A program made the position numbers and the translations under genes. A DNA stretch of 64,000 nucleotides from Psoroptes ovis. Its lineage: Eukaryota; Arthropoda; Arachnida; Sarcoptiformes; Psoroptidae. Numbering within the stretch: the stretch's first letter is position 1; every line of letters starts with the position of its first letter. Below the pieces are notes generated by a model. The model was not told where the DNA came from, made no database searches, and was given only the letters and a program-made list of their open reading frames with translations. Below are positions 23,293 to 37,199 of this stretch, piece after piece. The DNA lies in assembly GCA_002943765.1 (NCBI GenBank), contig PQWQ01000023.1, forward strand, positions 622,501 through 686,500, given 5' to 3'.

Positions 23293-26200
23293 TCATGTTT
23301 CAACCACTGGCATCGTAATTGATGATTTTTTCGCTGTTTTATTTTGTTTTGTTGGTGATTTTGATTTATTTCTTTCCGTGGATGATGATGATGATGATTT
23401 TCGATGATTGTCATTATTCGTATTTGTTGTTGTAGCATTATTATTGCTATTACTGTTATTATATGGTACAAATATTCTTATTTTCGATGGTGATTGTTGT
23501 TTCTGTTCATGCTTTTTTTTCGGTGATGATATTTTTGGTGGTAATCTATCTCTATTCGTATTCAAACTTGGACTATGATTTCCATTACCATTATTATTGC
23601 ATACAAGTATTGGTGATTTTGATGGTGAAGGCGTCGATACTACTTGATTTCGATCACCATCATCATTATCATCACTATTATTGATTGGTATTTTGATTAT
23701 TTTGGTCATTTTTGTCGATGTTGATGTTGATGTGGATGTTTCAATCAATGTAACACGATTATTATCGTTATCATTATTTTCTTGCTCATTTAATTGTTCA
23801 TTTTGTGAATGATAATGATGATCATGATCATGATGGTGATGATGATGATGATTATGATGATGTGGATGATGATGATGATGATTGTGATTATGATATCGAT
23901 GGGAATTCATTATCGGTAATGGTGTTGAATGACTACGTGAATACTGTGATGTGGTATTTGTTGTATGGCTATGTTTATTATTATCATTATTTTCAATAAT
24001 GACTTTAGTTTTTATGATATTTTCATTATTATTATTATTATTTGAATTATTATTACAAAAATTTTCCAATATTTTTATTGCTTCTTCAGTTGATGATGGT
24101 ATTATTTTTGATTGTATTCGTTGTTGCTGTTGATTCATATCACAATTAGCTCTATTTTGTGGTGATGATGGCGATGATGATAATGTTTGAAGACTACTTT
24201 GACGTATTGTTGAATGTATAATACGTTTATATGTTGATGAATTATTTGCAAATGTTGATATATTGAGACTATTTTCATTATTATTATTATTATTATTATG
24301 ACTGTCATTATTCAATTCATTGATTATTATTTTTTTAATATTTTCACGATTTTTTTCATTCAACGTAGTGATCAATTTATTTGCACTCATTAATTTTTCA
24401 TCTAAATCAGCACTTAGATGATTAATTTCATCTTCAATTTCATTGATTGATTTTTCTCTCATCGCCAATAATGATGATGATGTTGTTGATGATGGTGATT
24501 GTTGTCTATTATCATTATCATTATTATTATTTTCATTACTATTATTGCTACTTGTATTTAATAATGAAGAATTTGGACGACTATTCGTTATTATTATTTG
24601 ATTATCATTATTAGTTGATTGTTGTTGTTGTTGTTTGGTAGGTGAATGTGTAGTTGATGAGGAATAATCAGACATTTGTGAACGGCTTGTTGAATTTTGT
24701 TTAGCTGCTGCAGCTGCTGCTATAATACTTTCGTTTATCGATACATTATCATACAATGAAATTGATCTTCGAAAATAAAAATGAAATAAAATTAAAATAT
24801 TTTCAAATGACTAAGATTAATTAAAGACATACCCAATATCTTCATCATCATCACGACTACCACTAGTATGACTGGTACAAATTGATGATGCATCATTATT
24901 ACCTTTCAATCGTACACTGCCGGCAATACTTTGATCATCAAAACCCATACGTTCATGTGCTATAATACCGAATGGTCTGGATGGAAATTCATTATCAGCT
25001 GGTCGTTCTGGTGTTAACATTTTATATTTCCTGTCATTTTTGAATATGTCAAATATTTATTATTTATTTAGAAATTGAATTACGTAAATTTGATTTAAAT
25101 GCTTACTTTAATTCAATCATAGATTGTTGTAATGCTTGTATTGCTGAATCATCATGATATCCAAAATCTTTTTCCAGCTCTATTTGTAAAAATTCAATGG
25201 TTTCTTCCATTGATTTCCTTAGAATTGTTCCTAGAATTTAATCATGTTAAGATTAATCAAAAATCTAAAAATCAAAAATATGAATATGTCTTACTTTTAT
25301 GTAATTTGAGCAATGTATAGCTCATACCCGTCAATATAATTTCTCCATCAAGTAGAAATACATCCCATAACCTTAAAGTCAATGAAAATGGTACACGATC
25401 AAGAAAACATTGAAAAAACCATTTCAATGTATATAATGTTGAATCGATATCAAATTTCTATTTCAAAATGGATGAAAAAAGACAAAATTAGTAAACAAAT
25501 TTCTCAAATTAATTCAATAATGATTCGATTTTTACGATACCTTAAAATGTTTCCATACTTTTGGTAGGAATTTATTAATTATTTTATCATGATGTTTTGC
25601 AAAACGTATCAATTTTGGAAAACCAGGTATAAAAAATCCATGCATTGCATGTTTTTGATTCGACATTAATGCCGATAATGACCAGAATGCATCTTCCTCA
25701 TCCATATACATTAATAATAATGCAGCTATTTGTGACATGCCTTGACAATATCCAATTTCCTTGATGAAATATGACAAAACAATGAATGATAACATGAATA
25801 ATCAATGTAAATTAATGTCAAAATAACATACAGAATTATAAACACTATACGCGACCAATACTTTGAATAACATTTGTTGTTTAGTATTATAACGTTCACG
25901 AAACATAATATGTTTACGATATGTACGATTTACATCCAGATCAATTTGTCGAACATCTTTTGAGTATTGAAAACCACAATCCAGCATTTCTTCATATTTT
26001 CCTACGGATTTTAAACGAGAATTAATTACAATTAAGCTGAATATTGATACAACAATTTACCTGATTGTTCTTGTTTTAATTGTTGAATATTCAACAATCG
26101 GCCCCATACTTCACCACGTAATGCATTCGGTATACCTTTATATGTTCGTGATTTTAATTTTTCTGAATCTGGAAAATATTGGTCCCATTGTTTAAGCATT

Positions 26201-26586
26201 TTCAACCATTTATTTAGACGACTATTTTCTTGCATTTTTAACTGATGAGGAAAAAATCAAAAGAATCAAATTGAAATTATTGTGATAAAAAATATTCTTA
26301 GGAGAATTCCACTTACCTTGGTTTCATATTCAGGCAAACGATCTGGAAGCCTTTCAGCACTGAATTCATGCGGGAAAAAAAGTAAACATTAAAGGGTTAT
26401 TCAGAGACAAAAATCTGTCAAAATGTTTGAAAAAAAAACTTACTGAATAAAACCATAACGATCAGTCGCATGATAAATATCAAAATTTGGATCTTCCCAT
26501 GCATTTATTTCATCTTTATTCAATTTATCTCTACCTTTACGATATTTTTCAATAATTATTTCACGTTCATCTTTATCATCCATCAT
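23293..26586 (-). CDS. USP6NL: Rab GTPase-activating protein, USP6NL/RN-tre type
   Basis: CDS is complement join(23293..24766, 24833..25030, 25107..25230, 25295..25457, 25541..25759, 25832..26001, 26061..26241, 26317..26359, 26444..26586), 904 aa. The TBC domain spans about residues 95-310, with the arginine finger in IDLDVNRTYR (R148) and the glutamine finger in YCQGMSQ (Q185). The N-terminal AWEDPNFDIYHATDRYGF and the flanks match USP6NL and not other TBC proteins. Family knowledge: GAP for Rab5/Rab43 in endocytosis and receptor trafficking. The last exon encodes a 490-residue disordered tail rich in Asn, Gln, Ser and His, including a long His-rich stretch and SSPKKK-type basic/proline sites. 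All catalytic residues are present. The start is the first ATG of the exon, with a second ATG beside it; a 5' non-coding exon upstream is possible. Confidence 0.92.
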
Positions 26587-28945
26587 TTTTTCTGCTGTTT
26601 TGTTTATGTTTATTTTTCTCAATCAAAGTAAATAAATAAATGAATAAATATTCTTAATTTGATGATAAATCTCAATTAATTATTTGTTGATATTTCATTT
26701 GATGATGATGATGATGATGATGATGATAGCTTAAGATGATAACAATTGATGATGATGTATTAGATAAAATAATAGATATACATCAACAACAACCCAGCCA
26801 GCCAGCTATAACAACATCAACAACGAAAAAAAAACACTTGAACATATATAATAATAATATGAAACAAATTGAACAAAAGAAAACTAAAAATCAAACTAAC
26901 AAAACAAGACAAAAAACAAATGAGGACAATGAATGAATGAATGAATGAATAAAAGATAATTTAAATTTTGTTTTGATTCATTTATATGAATGTTGTGTAT
27001 AAATATATGATTTGTGAATGATGCTGCTGCTGCTGCTGTTGATGTGTGGGTGTTTGTTGTTGTTGTTTGTATTTATTTATTTGATGAAAAGTCTAGCTTT
27101 CGTTTCAAAGAAAATAGCCAAAATATCGATGATTAGATCAGATCAGATGATGATCAGTTGAGGTTTTTAGTTGGATTTGGAATGTGAGCAGAATATTTGA
27201 ATTTTAAATTGGTCGTTTTATGACCAAAATGATCAAAATTTGATGCTAATTTGAGGCAATCAGTTGATTGATTTCGATGTTTTGTAATAAATTTGACCGG
27301 TATTTCAATAATAATATTTGATACAAGTCATTTTCTTAGACATTTTTGATTGTTTTTTACCGATTCAAATAATCATTATTATTTACAGAAGTTTATTTGT
27401 CTATTATTTCAAATGCGAGTAGCTTTGTTGATGTTGTTTTTGAAAAAAAAAGAAAATCCGTTACTGATGATTGATGTATTGATAGATGATGGATACACCT
27501 ACCAATCAATGTTGTTTATCGTTTATTTCGCTGATAAACAACAGTTTAATTTGATATAAACAAAAACAGAAGAAAATCAAAAATTTTCATATAATCAGTT
27601 ATATGTGTGTTCAATGTATTGAATTGTTATTGATTTTGAATCATTTTTGAATATTTTCTATGAATCAAACATTAAAAACTAAATATTAAAATATTGCAAC
27701 ATGAATATCATTATTATCATTCATTATGTCGTTAAGTTGTCGATGGCTATGTTATCGATAGTGTCAATGTTGCTGCTGCTGTTACTGCTGCTAATGTTGT
27801 TATTGTTGATTATTGTTGTTGTTGATTATTGTCGTCTAATGTTGATAATTCATTAATATTATCACCAATTTAATCATTTAACAGGCATAAAAACAGAGGC
27901 ACACACACACACACACACATCGACAAATTTTTTTTTCGAATGTTTTTCTTGTTTTTTTTTCTGTATTTTACACTGAAACACTAGCATCTGAGAGTGAATT
28001 TAATGAAAAAGGAGTAGAACATTGCATTATAATGATTATTATTGTTGTTGTTGTGTAATGATAAATAGTCGAAAATATTTAGCAAAGAGTAGAAAAATCA
28101 ATAAAACAACATAGACACAATTGAATGTATGTGCATTTGATAGATGATTAAAGGCTGTAGGCTGGTGGTATATCAATTGCAATTATTGTGTATGTTTGAA
28201 TGAATGAAACAAAATTGAAAAAGAGAGAAATATTTGCAACAAAATAATCATTAAAACACTGATATAAATACAATACGGCGGTGGCTACCAATTATTTATT
28301 ATTACCAATACTTGATTTATTATAATTGAATAAATGTTGAATATTAGACAATTGTCAATGATATAATCATTCATTTATTCATTCACAAAAACTTGAAATC
28401 ATTGATTCAATTCATTTTTCTCAAAGATTATAACCTGAGACACATTGAGAGAAAAATAATCGGGTTTTTCATTGAATTTTTCCAAATTCAGCTTGACTAT
28501 TTCAGCTCAATTTCGGTACATTTCAGTATTCATTTGTTTTTTGATTATTTATTTGTTTCAATTAGTCATTATTCATTGTACATTTGTAATTTGACTTTTA
28601 TTTCATTCATTTTCATTCGTTTTTGCATTATTTTCATTCATATTTATTTGTTTATTTGCCTTTGATCTTCGTGTTTATCTTTGTCATATATAATTTTATC
28701 AATGATTTCAGTTGTTTTGTTTTGATTCACTGTTGTTTATGGTCTCAGTTTGTTTGTTATTGTTTTTTATTATTATTGTCTCAGCCATTTAAAAAAAAGC
28801 GTTATTAAAAGTTCGATTTTTTTTTCATTCGATTCGAATTTCCGGGGAAATTTCTTTTTGAAATTTTTTTTTTCGGATTTTTTCCAGAAACTTTCTCGGG
28901 TGTTTTTTATTGTCAATTTTGACCATTTAAAACTGATGATTTTCA
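26587..28945. other. Divergent intergenic region USP6NL / PGPEP1
   Basis: 2.4 kb with microsatellites: (GAT)n at 26701-26727, (GCT)n near 27021 and 27770, (CA)n at 27900-27918. A cluster of TTTCCGGGGAAATTT and TTTCTCGGG motifs at 28842-28900 lies just before the PGPEP1 start. No gene supported. Confidence 0.5.
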
Positions 28946-29793
28946 ATGAATCAAACCAATAAAAATAAAGAAAATATCGTTCTAACAGGTAACTACCTTG
29001 ATTCTTTGAATAGAAGTTTGATTTAAATTCGCAATTTTCAATAGGATTTGGCCTTTTCCGTAATTACACCTCAAATCCATCATGGCAAGCTATTCGGCTA
29101 TTAAATGATAAACATTTCAATGATGATTATAATATCATTAAAATTGAAATACCAGTTGTTTATGATGATGTTGAACGTGTTGTCACTGAAATATGGTCAA
29201 AATATCGGCCACTATTAGTAATACATTGTGGTGTATCATGTGTTGCGCGATGTATACATCTGGAAAAACGTGCCATACGAAACGTTGAACGTTATTGTAA
29301 ACAAGATGTTAAATGTTGTCTGCCCAAATGTATTGCTCAAGGGTCAATTAAATCAAATAATAGCGAAGAAATCAATGGTAAATCAGCTGATGTTAATGAT
29401 AATGATGATCAGCTGGAATATCTATACACTGAATTAAATCTTGAACAATTACGTGATCAATATAATCATGAATATTATGATGGAAACGTAGAAATACCGG
29501 CAAAAATATCAGATTTTGCTGGTGAATTTCTATGCGAATACATTTATCGATGTTCATTGATGAAAGATGCGAAACGTACACTATTTATACATGTACCAGA
29601 AACAAATAGAGAATTATCCGATGAAGATTTATCACATTGTTTAGAATTAATATTGAAATTGTTGATTGAACAAATAACAAACAACAATTCAACAAAAACA
29701 ACAAATGAATCACCTTTGAATTTGAATTTGATCGATGAAAAACTGAAAACAACCAAAACCGATTTAAACATTTCCAATTCGATCGATGACTGA
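28946..29793 (+). CDS. PGPEP1: Pyroglutamyl-peptidase I
   Basis: CDS is join(28946..28988, 29045..29793), 263 aa (human 209). Exon 1 encodes MNQTNKNKENIVLTG, joined by a GTAACT donor and TAG acceptor to FGLFRNYTSNPSWQAI, matching the VTGFGPF...N.SW start of the family. The C15 cysteine-protease triad can be placed: Glu88 in LEKR, Cys178 in AGEFLCEYIYRCSL, His197 in LFIHVP. The enzyme removes N-terminal pyroglutamate from peptides in the cytosol. The usual GYxGxDN and CCVEDGP stretch is changed here into a Cys-rich, then acidic Asn/Asp-rich insert (about residues 98-140). The ~50-residue polar C-terminal tail is extra. Confidence 0.88.
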
Positions 29794-30552
29794 TTGATGA
29801 TCTGATCTGCAATTTCAAATGTGTTCACATTCAAAACAAATCGATTGGCATCGATCAATTGTTCATTGATCAATTGGCCAAACACTGACTGATCGACTGA
29901 GCCATGTCATTCGAGCTTTGTCAACCCAGCTTTGTCAACTTAGCTTCGTCATCAACTGAACTTCATCAATCGAGCTTCATCATCAACTGAGCTTCATCAC
30001 CGAATTCAAATCATTCATTGTTCAAATTGAGCCAATTCAAGTTTAAAATATTCAAGTTTAAACAAAGCAAATTAATCAAGTTTAAAGTTCAAAGATAATT
30101 TATTTCAAAAGATATGTCAATGTTATTATTATTATCATTATTAAAACTGAGTTTTAAATAATAAAAAATAAAATAAAATTTATAATTTATATAAATTATA
30201 TAAAATAATAATTAATTAATTAAGAAATTAATTAATTTAGTTAATCAATTAATTGATTTATACTTAATTTAAATGAATCAATAATCAAATCAAAGCTTTT
30301 TAAGAATTAATCAATTTTCAGTCTCCATTGATTGATTATGATTACCGGGGTAAATAATGATTAATCGTTGAATTATCATCTTTGATTTATAAATAAATAA
30401 ATAATACTTTGGTTTTGAACGAAGAAAAACGCAGGAATGTTTTTGAAAAATGTTTCGGGTAAATTTTCCCGGCTAAATTCAAATGCATCGGGTCCAATTG
30501 GTCAATTCAAATCATCAATAGTCACTGGTCATTTCAGATTCTTCATCAGTTT
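29794..30552. other. Convergent 3' region of PGPEP1 and the FRMD gene
   Basis: Holds both 3' UTRs. After the tandem repeat at 29912-30002 comes a very AT-rich part (30110-30300) with ATTAATTAATT tracts. No gene seen. Confidence 0.5.
29912..30002 (+). repeat. Degenerate ~16-bp tandem repeat
   Basis: About six imperfect units built on GAGCTTCATCATCAACT follow each other just beyond the PGPEP1 stop. Confidence 0.65.
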
Positions 30553-33021
30553 TCAATGATAAAATCTATGGTACACGTCATTTTCGATTGATTTCCATAA
30601 TTTTGTCAACCATTCTTTCGTTGGTTCATAATAATCATTTTGAAATATTATCATTTCAGGTAATTGCTTGAGGTCGGTGAATATTTTCGTATCCGATTCA
30701 AGAATTAATATCAACAGACCTGTGATCAGCATGGCAATAATTAATGCACTTATAATCGATGTAAACATTATGATTGATAATTTTTTTCCATAATATTTCA
30801 TGTTTTTTGCCATTATTATCATTGGTGATCGATTATTTTGTTTATTTAGCATTTGTTGTTGATGTTGGTGGTGATATTTATCATCATTTATATTGTTATT
30901 ATTGATATTATTCGAATTCGATTGTTGTTGTTGTTGTTGATGTTGTTGATAATTATGACATTTTTGATATGTCGATGGTGTTTGATCAACAATTTCACTA
31001 ATTTGTTCCAGCGTTTCATCCGAATCATTCGTTGTTTCAGTCGTTTCCGATGAACTATGTTTCGGATGTTTATGTTGATTTATGATTGTTACCGTTGTTG
31101 CAGTGGTCGCTGCTGCGGCTGCTGTTGATGTTGTCGCTCCACCGGCTGATAATTGTGATGGTGATGATCGTACAACGGGTGTTTCGAATGAGATCATATT
31201 TGTTTGTTGTTCATCACCAGTAGGTGTTATATCTGGACGCATATCGAATTCAGTTGGTAAACATGGTGGTGCGTTTGTGATCGTTGATCGTTGTGTTTGT
31301 TGTTGTTGTTGATGATGAATACTTTCATTATTATTATCATCAGCAATCGATTCAATGATCATTGAACAATTTGATTGTGCAATTTTAGCCGTTGTTGTTG
31401 TTGGTCCATCTTTGGTACTTTGTTCTGGTTCCGATACAATCGAATAATTCATATAGGGATCTATTGGGAAATTTAATTTAAAAATTTTAGAATTTCAAGA
31501 TAATTTTAAAGGTTGAAATAATCTTACTTTTATCTTCATAAAAACTAGCTTGAATCTTTTTATTGGTGGTTGGTGAACCATCATCCGGCAATGGTGCCGT
31601 ATTCGAACGACCAAATGAACGTATCGATGATGGCATCGTGTTCATTGAATGACGACGATTTATTGATGACGAATGATTACCAGGTGATAATTGATTACCA
31701 TTATTTGCGGATGATTTTTTCATATCATCAAGAATTTCACGTTCAACACGGCCACTATAACGTAATTTACATTGTTTCGAAAATAGACCACCACCGGTCG
31801 TAATAAGAGGTATTTCGGTGGATGAATTCATTGTGAAAAAATATCGTTGTTCAATGGCCGTACGCCATAGATTTTGACATGCCGATACGTTTGGACATTT
31901 GAATCCGACTAAATTCTTTTTCTGAAAATAGAAACAATCATAAGGTCAATAATTCAATGAAATAATCCGAATAACAATACATACACCAGCCGAATATTCA
32001 TGTAATATGAACATTTTACCTTCGTAAGTGATTTTTTGTAAATCATTCCTATTGGTGGAATCAATTGAAATTATTGATTAGTATATGGTCAATCAATTGA
32101 AATAACCCTTAATAAATAAACACTTACCATTTAAAATGAAACATTTTTTTATTACCTTGAAAACACAATATACCTGAATAATTGATACCTATCAGATATT
32201 GAAGTTTTTTCTGATCTTTTACCGGATATGGATCGATACCATATGTTTCTAGCTTTGATGCACGTTCTAAAAATTTTAGTTCAGCATCAGCTGGGGTCAA
32301 TTTAAGCATTTGTGTTTTATGTATTTCAATTGCTTCTAGCTCTAATTTTTCATTTTGATTCGGTACAATTTTCATTGTCGATATATAATTATCTCGATGT
32401 TCTTGTTCATTATAATCACCTAGTTCGGCTGTGAAAATATTTTTAGATTGATTACATAGGTTAATGATGATCGAGAAATTTAAAGTAAAACAACAATACA
32501 TACATTGTACAACACATGCCATCAGAAATATGGCATCAATTGGAAGACAATAAAGACGACGATTCAATATATCACGTCTTAACTGTAAGTAAAGATAATA
32601 ACGTGTAATTTCATCTTTCAATAGTGTTGGATTTGCTGGATAATATTTAATACGAAAACAAAAAATGATCGGATTAAGGTGTTTGATTTGTTTCAAAATG
32701 TTTCGGGTAGGATCAAGCCATATCCGGAGATTATTTTGATCAACAAACCGTAGTCCGAAATAATCTTTTTCGTAGAGATTTAATTTTTTAAATACAAAAT
32801 CAAGTAAATGTTGTCCTTTATGGTCTTTCTGCTTGTCACGAGTAAATTAAAACAAGATTAATCAATCGAATCGATGAGGTCTTAATCTTGAACAAAATTC
32901 AAACCTGAAATGTTGTCTGTAATATTTCTTCATCATCCAATAGTCGTATAGCACATTGATATTCTTGTTGTTGAGACGCAAGGTCTTTTTTCGAACCAAA
33001 ACGTGATAATAGTTTGGCCAT
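30553..33021 (-). CDS. FERM-domain protein with C-terminal membrane anchor (FRMD3/FRMD5 type)
   Basis: CDS is complement join(30553..31460, 31528..31921, 31985..32048, 32128..32428, 32504..32828, 32905..33021), 702 aa. The FERM domain begins about residue 20 (YQCAIRLLDDEEILQTTFQ) and includes KDHKGQHLLDFVFKKLNLYE, SELGDYNEQEH and, in the FERM-C/PH lobe, YSGILCFQGNKKMFHFKW and KNLVGFKCPN. After it comes the FERM-adjacent part with GLFSKQCKLRYSGRVEREI. A long Ser/Thr/Asn/Gln-rich disordered linker ends in one membrane helix (about 628-654) and a 48-residue tail. FERM plus a single C-terminal helix is the layout of vertebrate FRMD3 and FRMD5, cortical membrane-cytoskeleton adaptors. I cannot say which of the two is closer. 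The intron 1 donor is GTTTGA, an uncommon form. Confidence 0.87.
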
Positions 33022-34637
33022 TTTTCGTGGGGTGAATTAAGATTATTGTTGAAGATTATTGAAAATATGAAGACTTGGTATGAGTTTCAAATCGAATTTT
33101 AAATCGAAATTCAAAGATATTCAAAGATATTTTCGGTCAATTTCAGCTTCTCAGGCTTCGAATCAAGCTTTAAATCATTGAATCATTGAATAATTGACGA
33201 ATTCACTTGTCACTGGTCACTTGTCACTGATCACCGTCAATCAAATGATTTAAATCGATGGAAAAAATCACACAAATTGTTTGTTCAAATCGTCGTTGAA
33301 GCTTTCGTTTGATATCGATGATTATTGGCGAAAGCAGCCTAAAATTCCCAATTCTACTGACGCAATGTGAAAAATACACACAGTGAAATAAACATACGAC
33401 AATCAATTGTGTTGAATTAAAGATATATGGATGAATACGTTGAAATATCATCAGCAAAATACCAACAATTATGACTGTAATTGATCAAATTTCTCCCATT
33501 TATGCATAAGAGAAATACATAAGCACAGTGGATTGAAGAGAATATTTGAAAATTTGATGACAAATTGAATGTAATTTACTTGTAAACAAACATATACAGA
33601 GAGAAGAGGATACAACGATGATGACGATGATCTTTGACGACGACGACAACAACAACAACAACATAGAGATTATCGTTTTGAAGTTAATCACATTGAAGCT
33701 TATTAAGCTAATTGTTTCATGATTAATTAAAATTGTATGCACTAATTAATTAATTAGCAAAAAAAACATAATTAATTAATTAATTAATTGCAATTTAATT
33801 AATGACTAATTTTAATTACATTTGTTTTTGAAGAAGTGATTTGATGACAATTTAATGATCAATATTGAATTATTTGATGACAATTATTTATGTGAATGAC
33901 GATCGTATGATTGATTTCCAATTATTTTTTGAATGATTTGCGATACGGGCATTGATTTGATTCGATTTAAATGGTTTCTTGGAGATTATGGAAGATTTTT
34001 TTTTTCAATGATGATAATCGAAGATTTGATGTTGATTTGATTAATCAATAATCTTCAGCGTTGATGTAGATTGCATCAGGTTTGATTATATTGATTTGAA
34101 TTGATCATTTACAATGTTTGATTTGATTGTTGATTGTTTACAATGCACCAATTCATTTGATTGATTGATTGAATCAGTTTCATATTTTAGTTATGGCTCA
34201 TTATGGAAGCTTTAAGGGCTGTTTATTTATTTATTTATTTGTTTATTTTGTTTACTAGTCAAAATTATGATTATGTAATCAACTAAAGGGATTATTATAC
34301 GCTTCAATGAAGCAGTAAATGGATGATGATCAACCGAAATAGTGGACAATTGAGTGGCTCGTTATGTGCACATATTTTTTCCCTGAAATTCGCTTCATTC
34401 AAGGCTATTAAAGGCTATACATGATCGTTTACGCACGCACCAAAACATTCCATATTTAATGGTGGTAGTAGTGGCATACCTTTTTTCGCCTGGGCGAATA
34501 AAAAAAAATAGGTTTTCCATTTAAACCTATAGTCAGGGTATAGCACGCATAGAGGGTAGTGATTAAAACACACCAAAAGAGTGGGTCAAACATCTGCAGC
34601 AGCAAAAGCAGCTGATTTGAAAAATTTAAAAATTTCG

Positions 34638-34651
34638 CCACCAGATGGCGC
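34638..34651 (+). promoter_or_regulatory. CTCF-like core site
   Basis: CCACCAGATGGCGC agrees at all 14 positions with the commonly quoted CTCF core CCASYAGRKGGCRS. It lies between the last gene on the left and the MITE-filled desert on the right. Whether mite CTCF uses this core is not known to me. Confidence 0.4.
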
Positions 34652-36544
34652 ACCGTTTTGTTTATGTTTTTAAATTTTTTGAAAAATTTGAAAATTTTCA
34701 AAATTTGAAATTTAAGATTTTTAAAAAGGGATTATAATTGTCATCATATGATCAATATGACAACATAATTAAGGGGGCTAATTATTATTATTAGTCAATG
34801 ACTAATAATCTTTGTTAATTTTTCATTGATTTAAACATAAACACACACAGTGGAAGGGAAAAGAAATGATTTTGAACAATTTCCATTGACAATTTCTGGG
34901 CGTAATTCAATTGAATTCACTCTAAATTCAATTCAATTCATGTCTGTGATCTTTCCAAAAAAAAAAAAAAAAAAAAAACGAAAATTCAAATTTAAAACTT
35001 TTCATTTCATTTCGTCTTATTCCTCTGCTATCATTCCATTTTGGATTCAATGATCAGTCCAAATTATATCCAACGATGATTATCATTATTATTATTATTA
35101 TTATTATTATTTAAGATTGTCTATCAAAAATCCAAAGAAATAAAAATAATATTCCATTGATTATTGAATTTTTATTGTTTGACAATATTTCGATTTTGTT
35201 TTTTGTTTTTGTTTTCCAAATTTAGAATAAAACTGGGCAACGTTTGAAATACAAACGAAATAATACTAAAAAATACGCCCAATTTTGTGAAATTTTGGCT
35301 GTCAATTTTCAAAAATTTGAGCCAAAAATACACAAGATATACACTACCCAACTATTTGCAATTGTCAATAATCAGTATTTTGATAATCATTCAATTGGAT
35401 TTTGGACTCTTTTTCGGGCTTTATTTTTTCCACCATCCATGCACAATTAGATTTGTGATTGTCGCGATGGACTGACCGACCGACCGACCAAAGCAATTTG
35501 ACTGTTTTGAATGGACAGTTTTGAATTTTCTTTGGAAGATTTTCGGGTAATCGAAAACTCAAAAATTTAAATGAAAAACGTTTCGATTCTTCAATCTACC
35601 CGACCACCAGCCATCTCATTCGTTTGGAGTTAGATAAATCAGTCTTCTCAATTTGAATCTATTTTGGAATCCAATTGAACAATCTATCGTTGTATAATCT
35701 GTCGATGGAAATAAAACGAAAAAAATTCCAATTTAAAAAATTGGATCAAATATCAAAATGCACACATGCAAATACATATATCATACACACACCATAAGCA
35801 CATAAACACGATTGGACAAATGATAAAATAATCGTTTTTCTATCGTTTTGGGGGGATGAATTTCGATCAAATCAACCAAAGAAATTTCAAATTATTATTC
35901 GTCTTTATTCGATTTAATCTGCTCTGCTCGGCATTTATCAGCTGTAAATGAATGTATTTACCCTTGAATAATGAGGGAAAACAAGCAGAGATAAGAAGAA
36001 ATAATATAAGAATATTGTTTAATTTGAAAAATTTTTAATGTAAAAACCAGACCAACAAAGTCGATTGAGTCGAAATCCAATAGAGTAGATTGATCCAATT
36101 TAATCATGGTCGAAAAGAGAAGAAAATGATGATGATGATGATGGTAATGATAATAATAACAACACCATGATGGTAATTGAGCCAATTTTCAGTTGAAATA
36201 ATGAAATCCGATAATCGTTTTATTTGAAATTTGAATTTTGAATTTCGATTATCGATGCATTACTTAGTCTTGTATTAATCGTTTTTACTGCTTTTGAATC
36301 ATTTGAATTTGAATTTTATGATTTCGATTATAAATTGGATGTTTAAAATCTGGTTTTTGATTTAATTTTGATTGAAAATTCAAAGAAAAAGCCAATAAAA
36401 GTCAATCAGATGATTTGAAATTCAAGGATTTTGAAAAAATCAAAGAAATTTCAAAAGGGTCAAAAAGTATAAACAAAGGAAGCAGCTAATTCTACTTCGA
36501 GTCGACAAATGTCGAAATAGAAATTCGAATTTTTCCGTTTTTTT

Positions 36545-36660
36545 GTTTTGTTTTGTTTAGGCGCTCGAGACGAGTTCTTGGCGCCCTTTTGACCCCTGTC
36601 ATTGTTTGCTTTGTGTTTACCTTGAATTACCTTAGAAAAATCGGAATTATTCACAAATGG
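36545..36660 (+). other. Candidate first exon with ATG at the splice donor
   Basis: A G+C-richer stretch (GGCGCTCGAGACG...GGCGCCC...TGACCCC) ends CACAAATG|GTAAGT, so the only ATG would be the last codon before a consensus donor. A TTTTAG acceptor at 36735 opens a frame that reads only to a stop about 45 codons on. I recognise no protein. It could be the 5' exon of a gene whose body lies in the desert to the right. Confidence 0.25.
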
Positions 36661-37166
36661 TAAGTCGAAATTTCATTGAATTTCGTATCATTTCATGAAT
36701 ATTACTGTCTTAAATCAATTCTATAACCTTTTAGGTGCAACATTGTAGCATTATAATAAACAAAAGAAGCGAAAAAATGCAGAAGAAAATTGTAAAACAT
36801 TTCTCAGAAATAACTGAATCAAGAATAACTGTTTTTATTATTTATTTTTCAAGAGAAAACAATGTTTGTATGGATGAATAATAATACACGAAATAATAAG
36901 AATAAGAATAAGAATAACGACCATATAACCATAATAATAATAATAACGATATTAAACAACATCAATTTTAATTTTGTTTTTTGTTATTTTGGGTTTGAAA
37001 TTCATTTTTTCTGGGTTAGTTTTTCAATAGAAATGAACCGAAAAATTTCTGCATTTTCACACTAAATTTTTCATTTTATTATTATTATTATTATGACTAA
37101 CATTTGCAACAGTATGAATGAATTTTATCATCATCAACATTTTCATTTTATTTATTTATTTATTAT

Positions 37167-37199
37167 TTACATGTGTGTTATGTTATAACACACATGTAA
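37167..37199. repeat. 14-bp perfect inverted repeat
   Basis: TTACATGTGTGTTA and its exact reverse complement, separated by 5 bases. Confidence 0.75.

Noticed and set aside
23463..24133. Plus-strand Asp/His-rich ORFs
   Set aside because: Antisense shadows of trinucleotide repeats in the last USP6NL exon.
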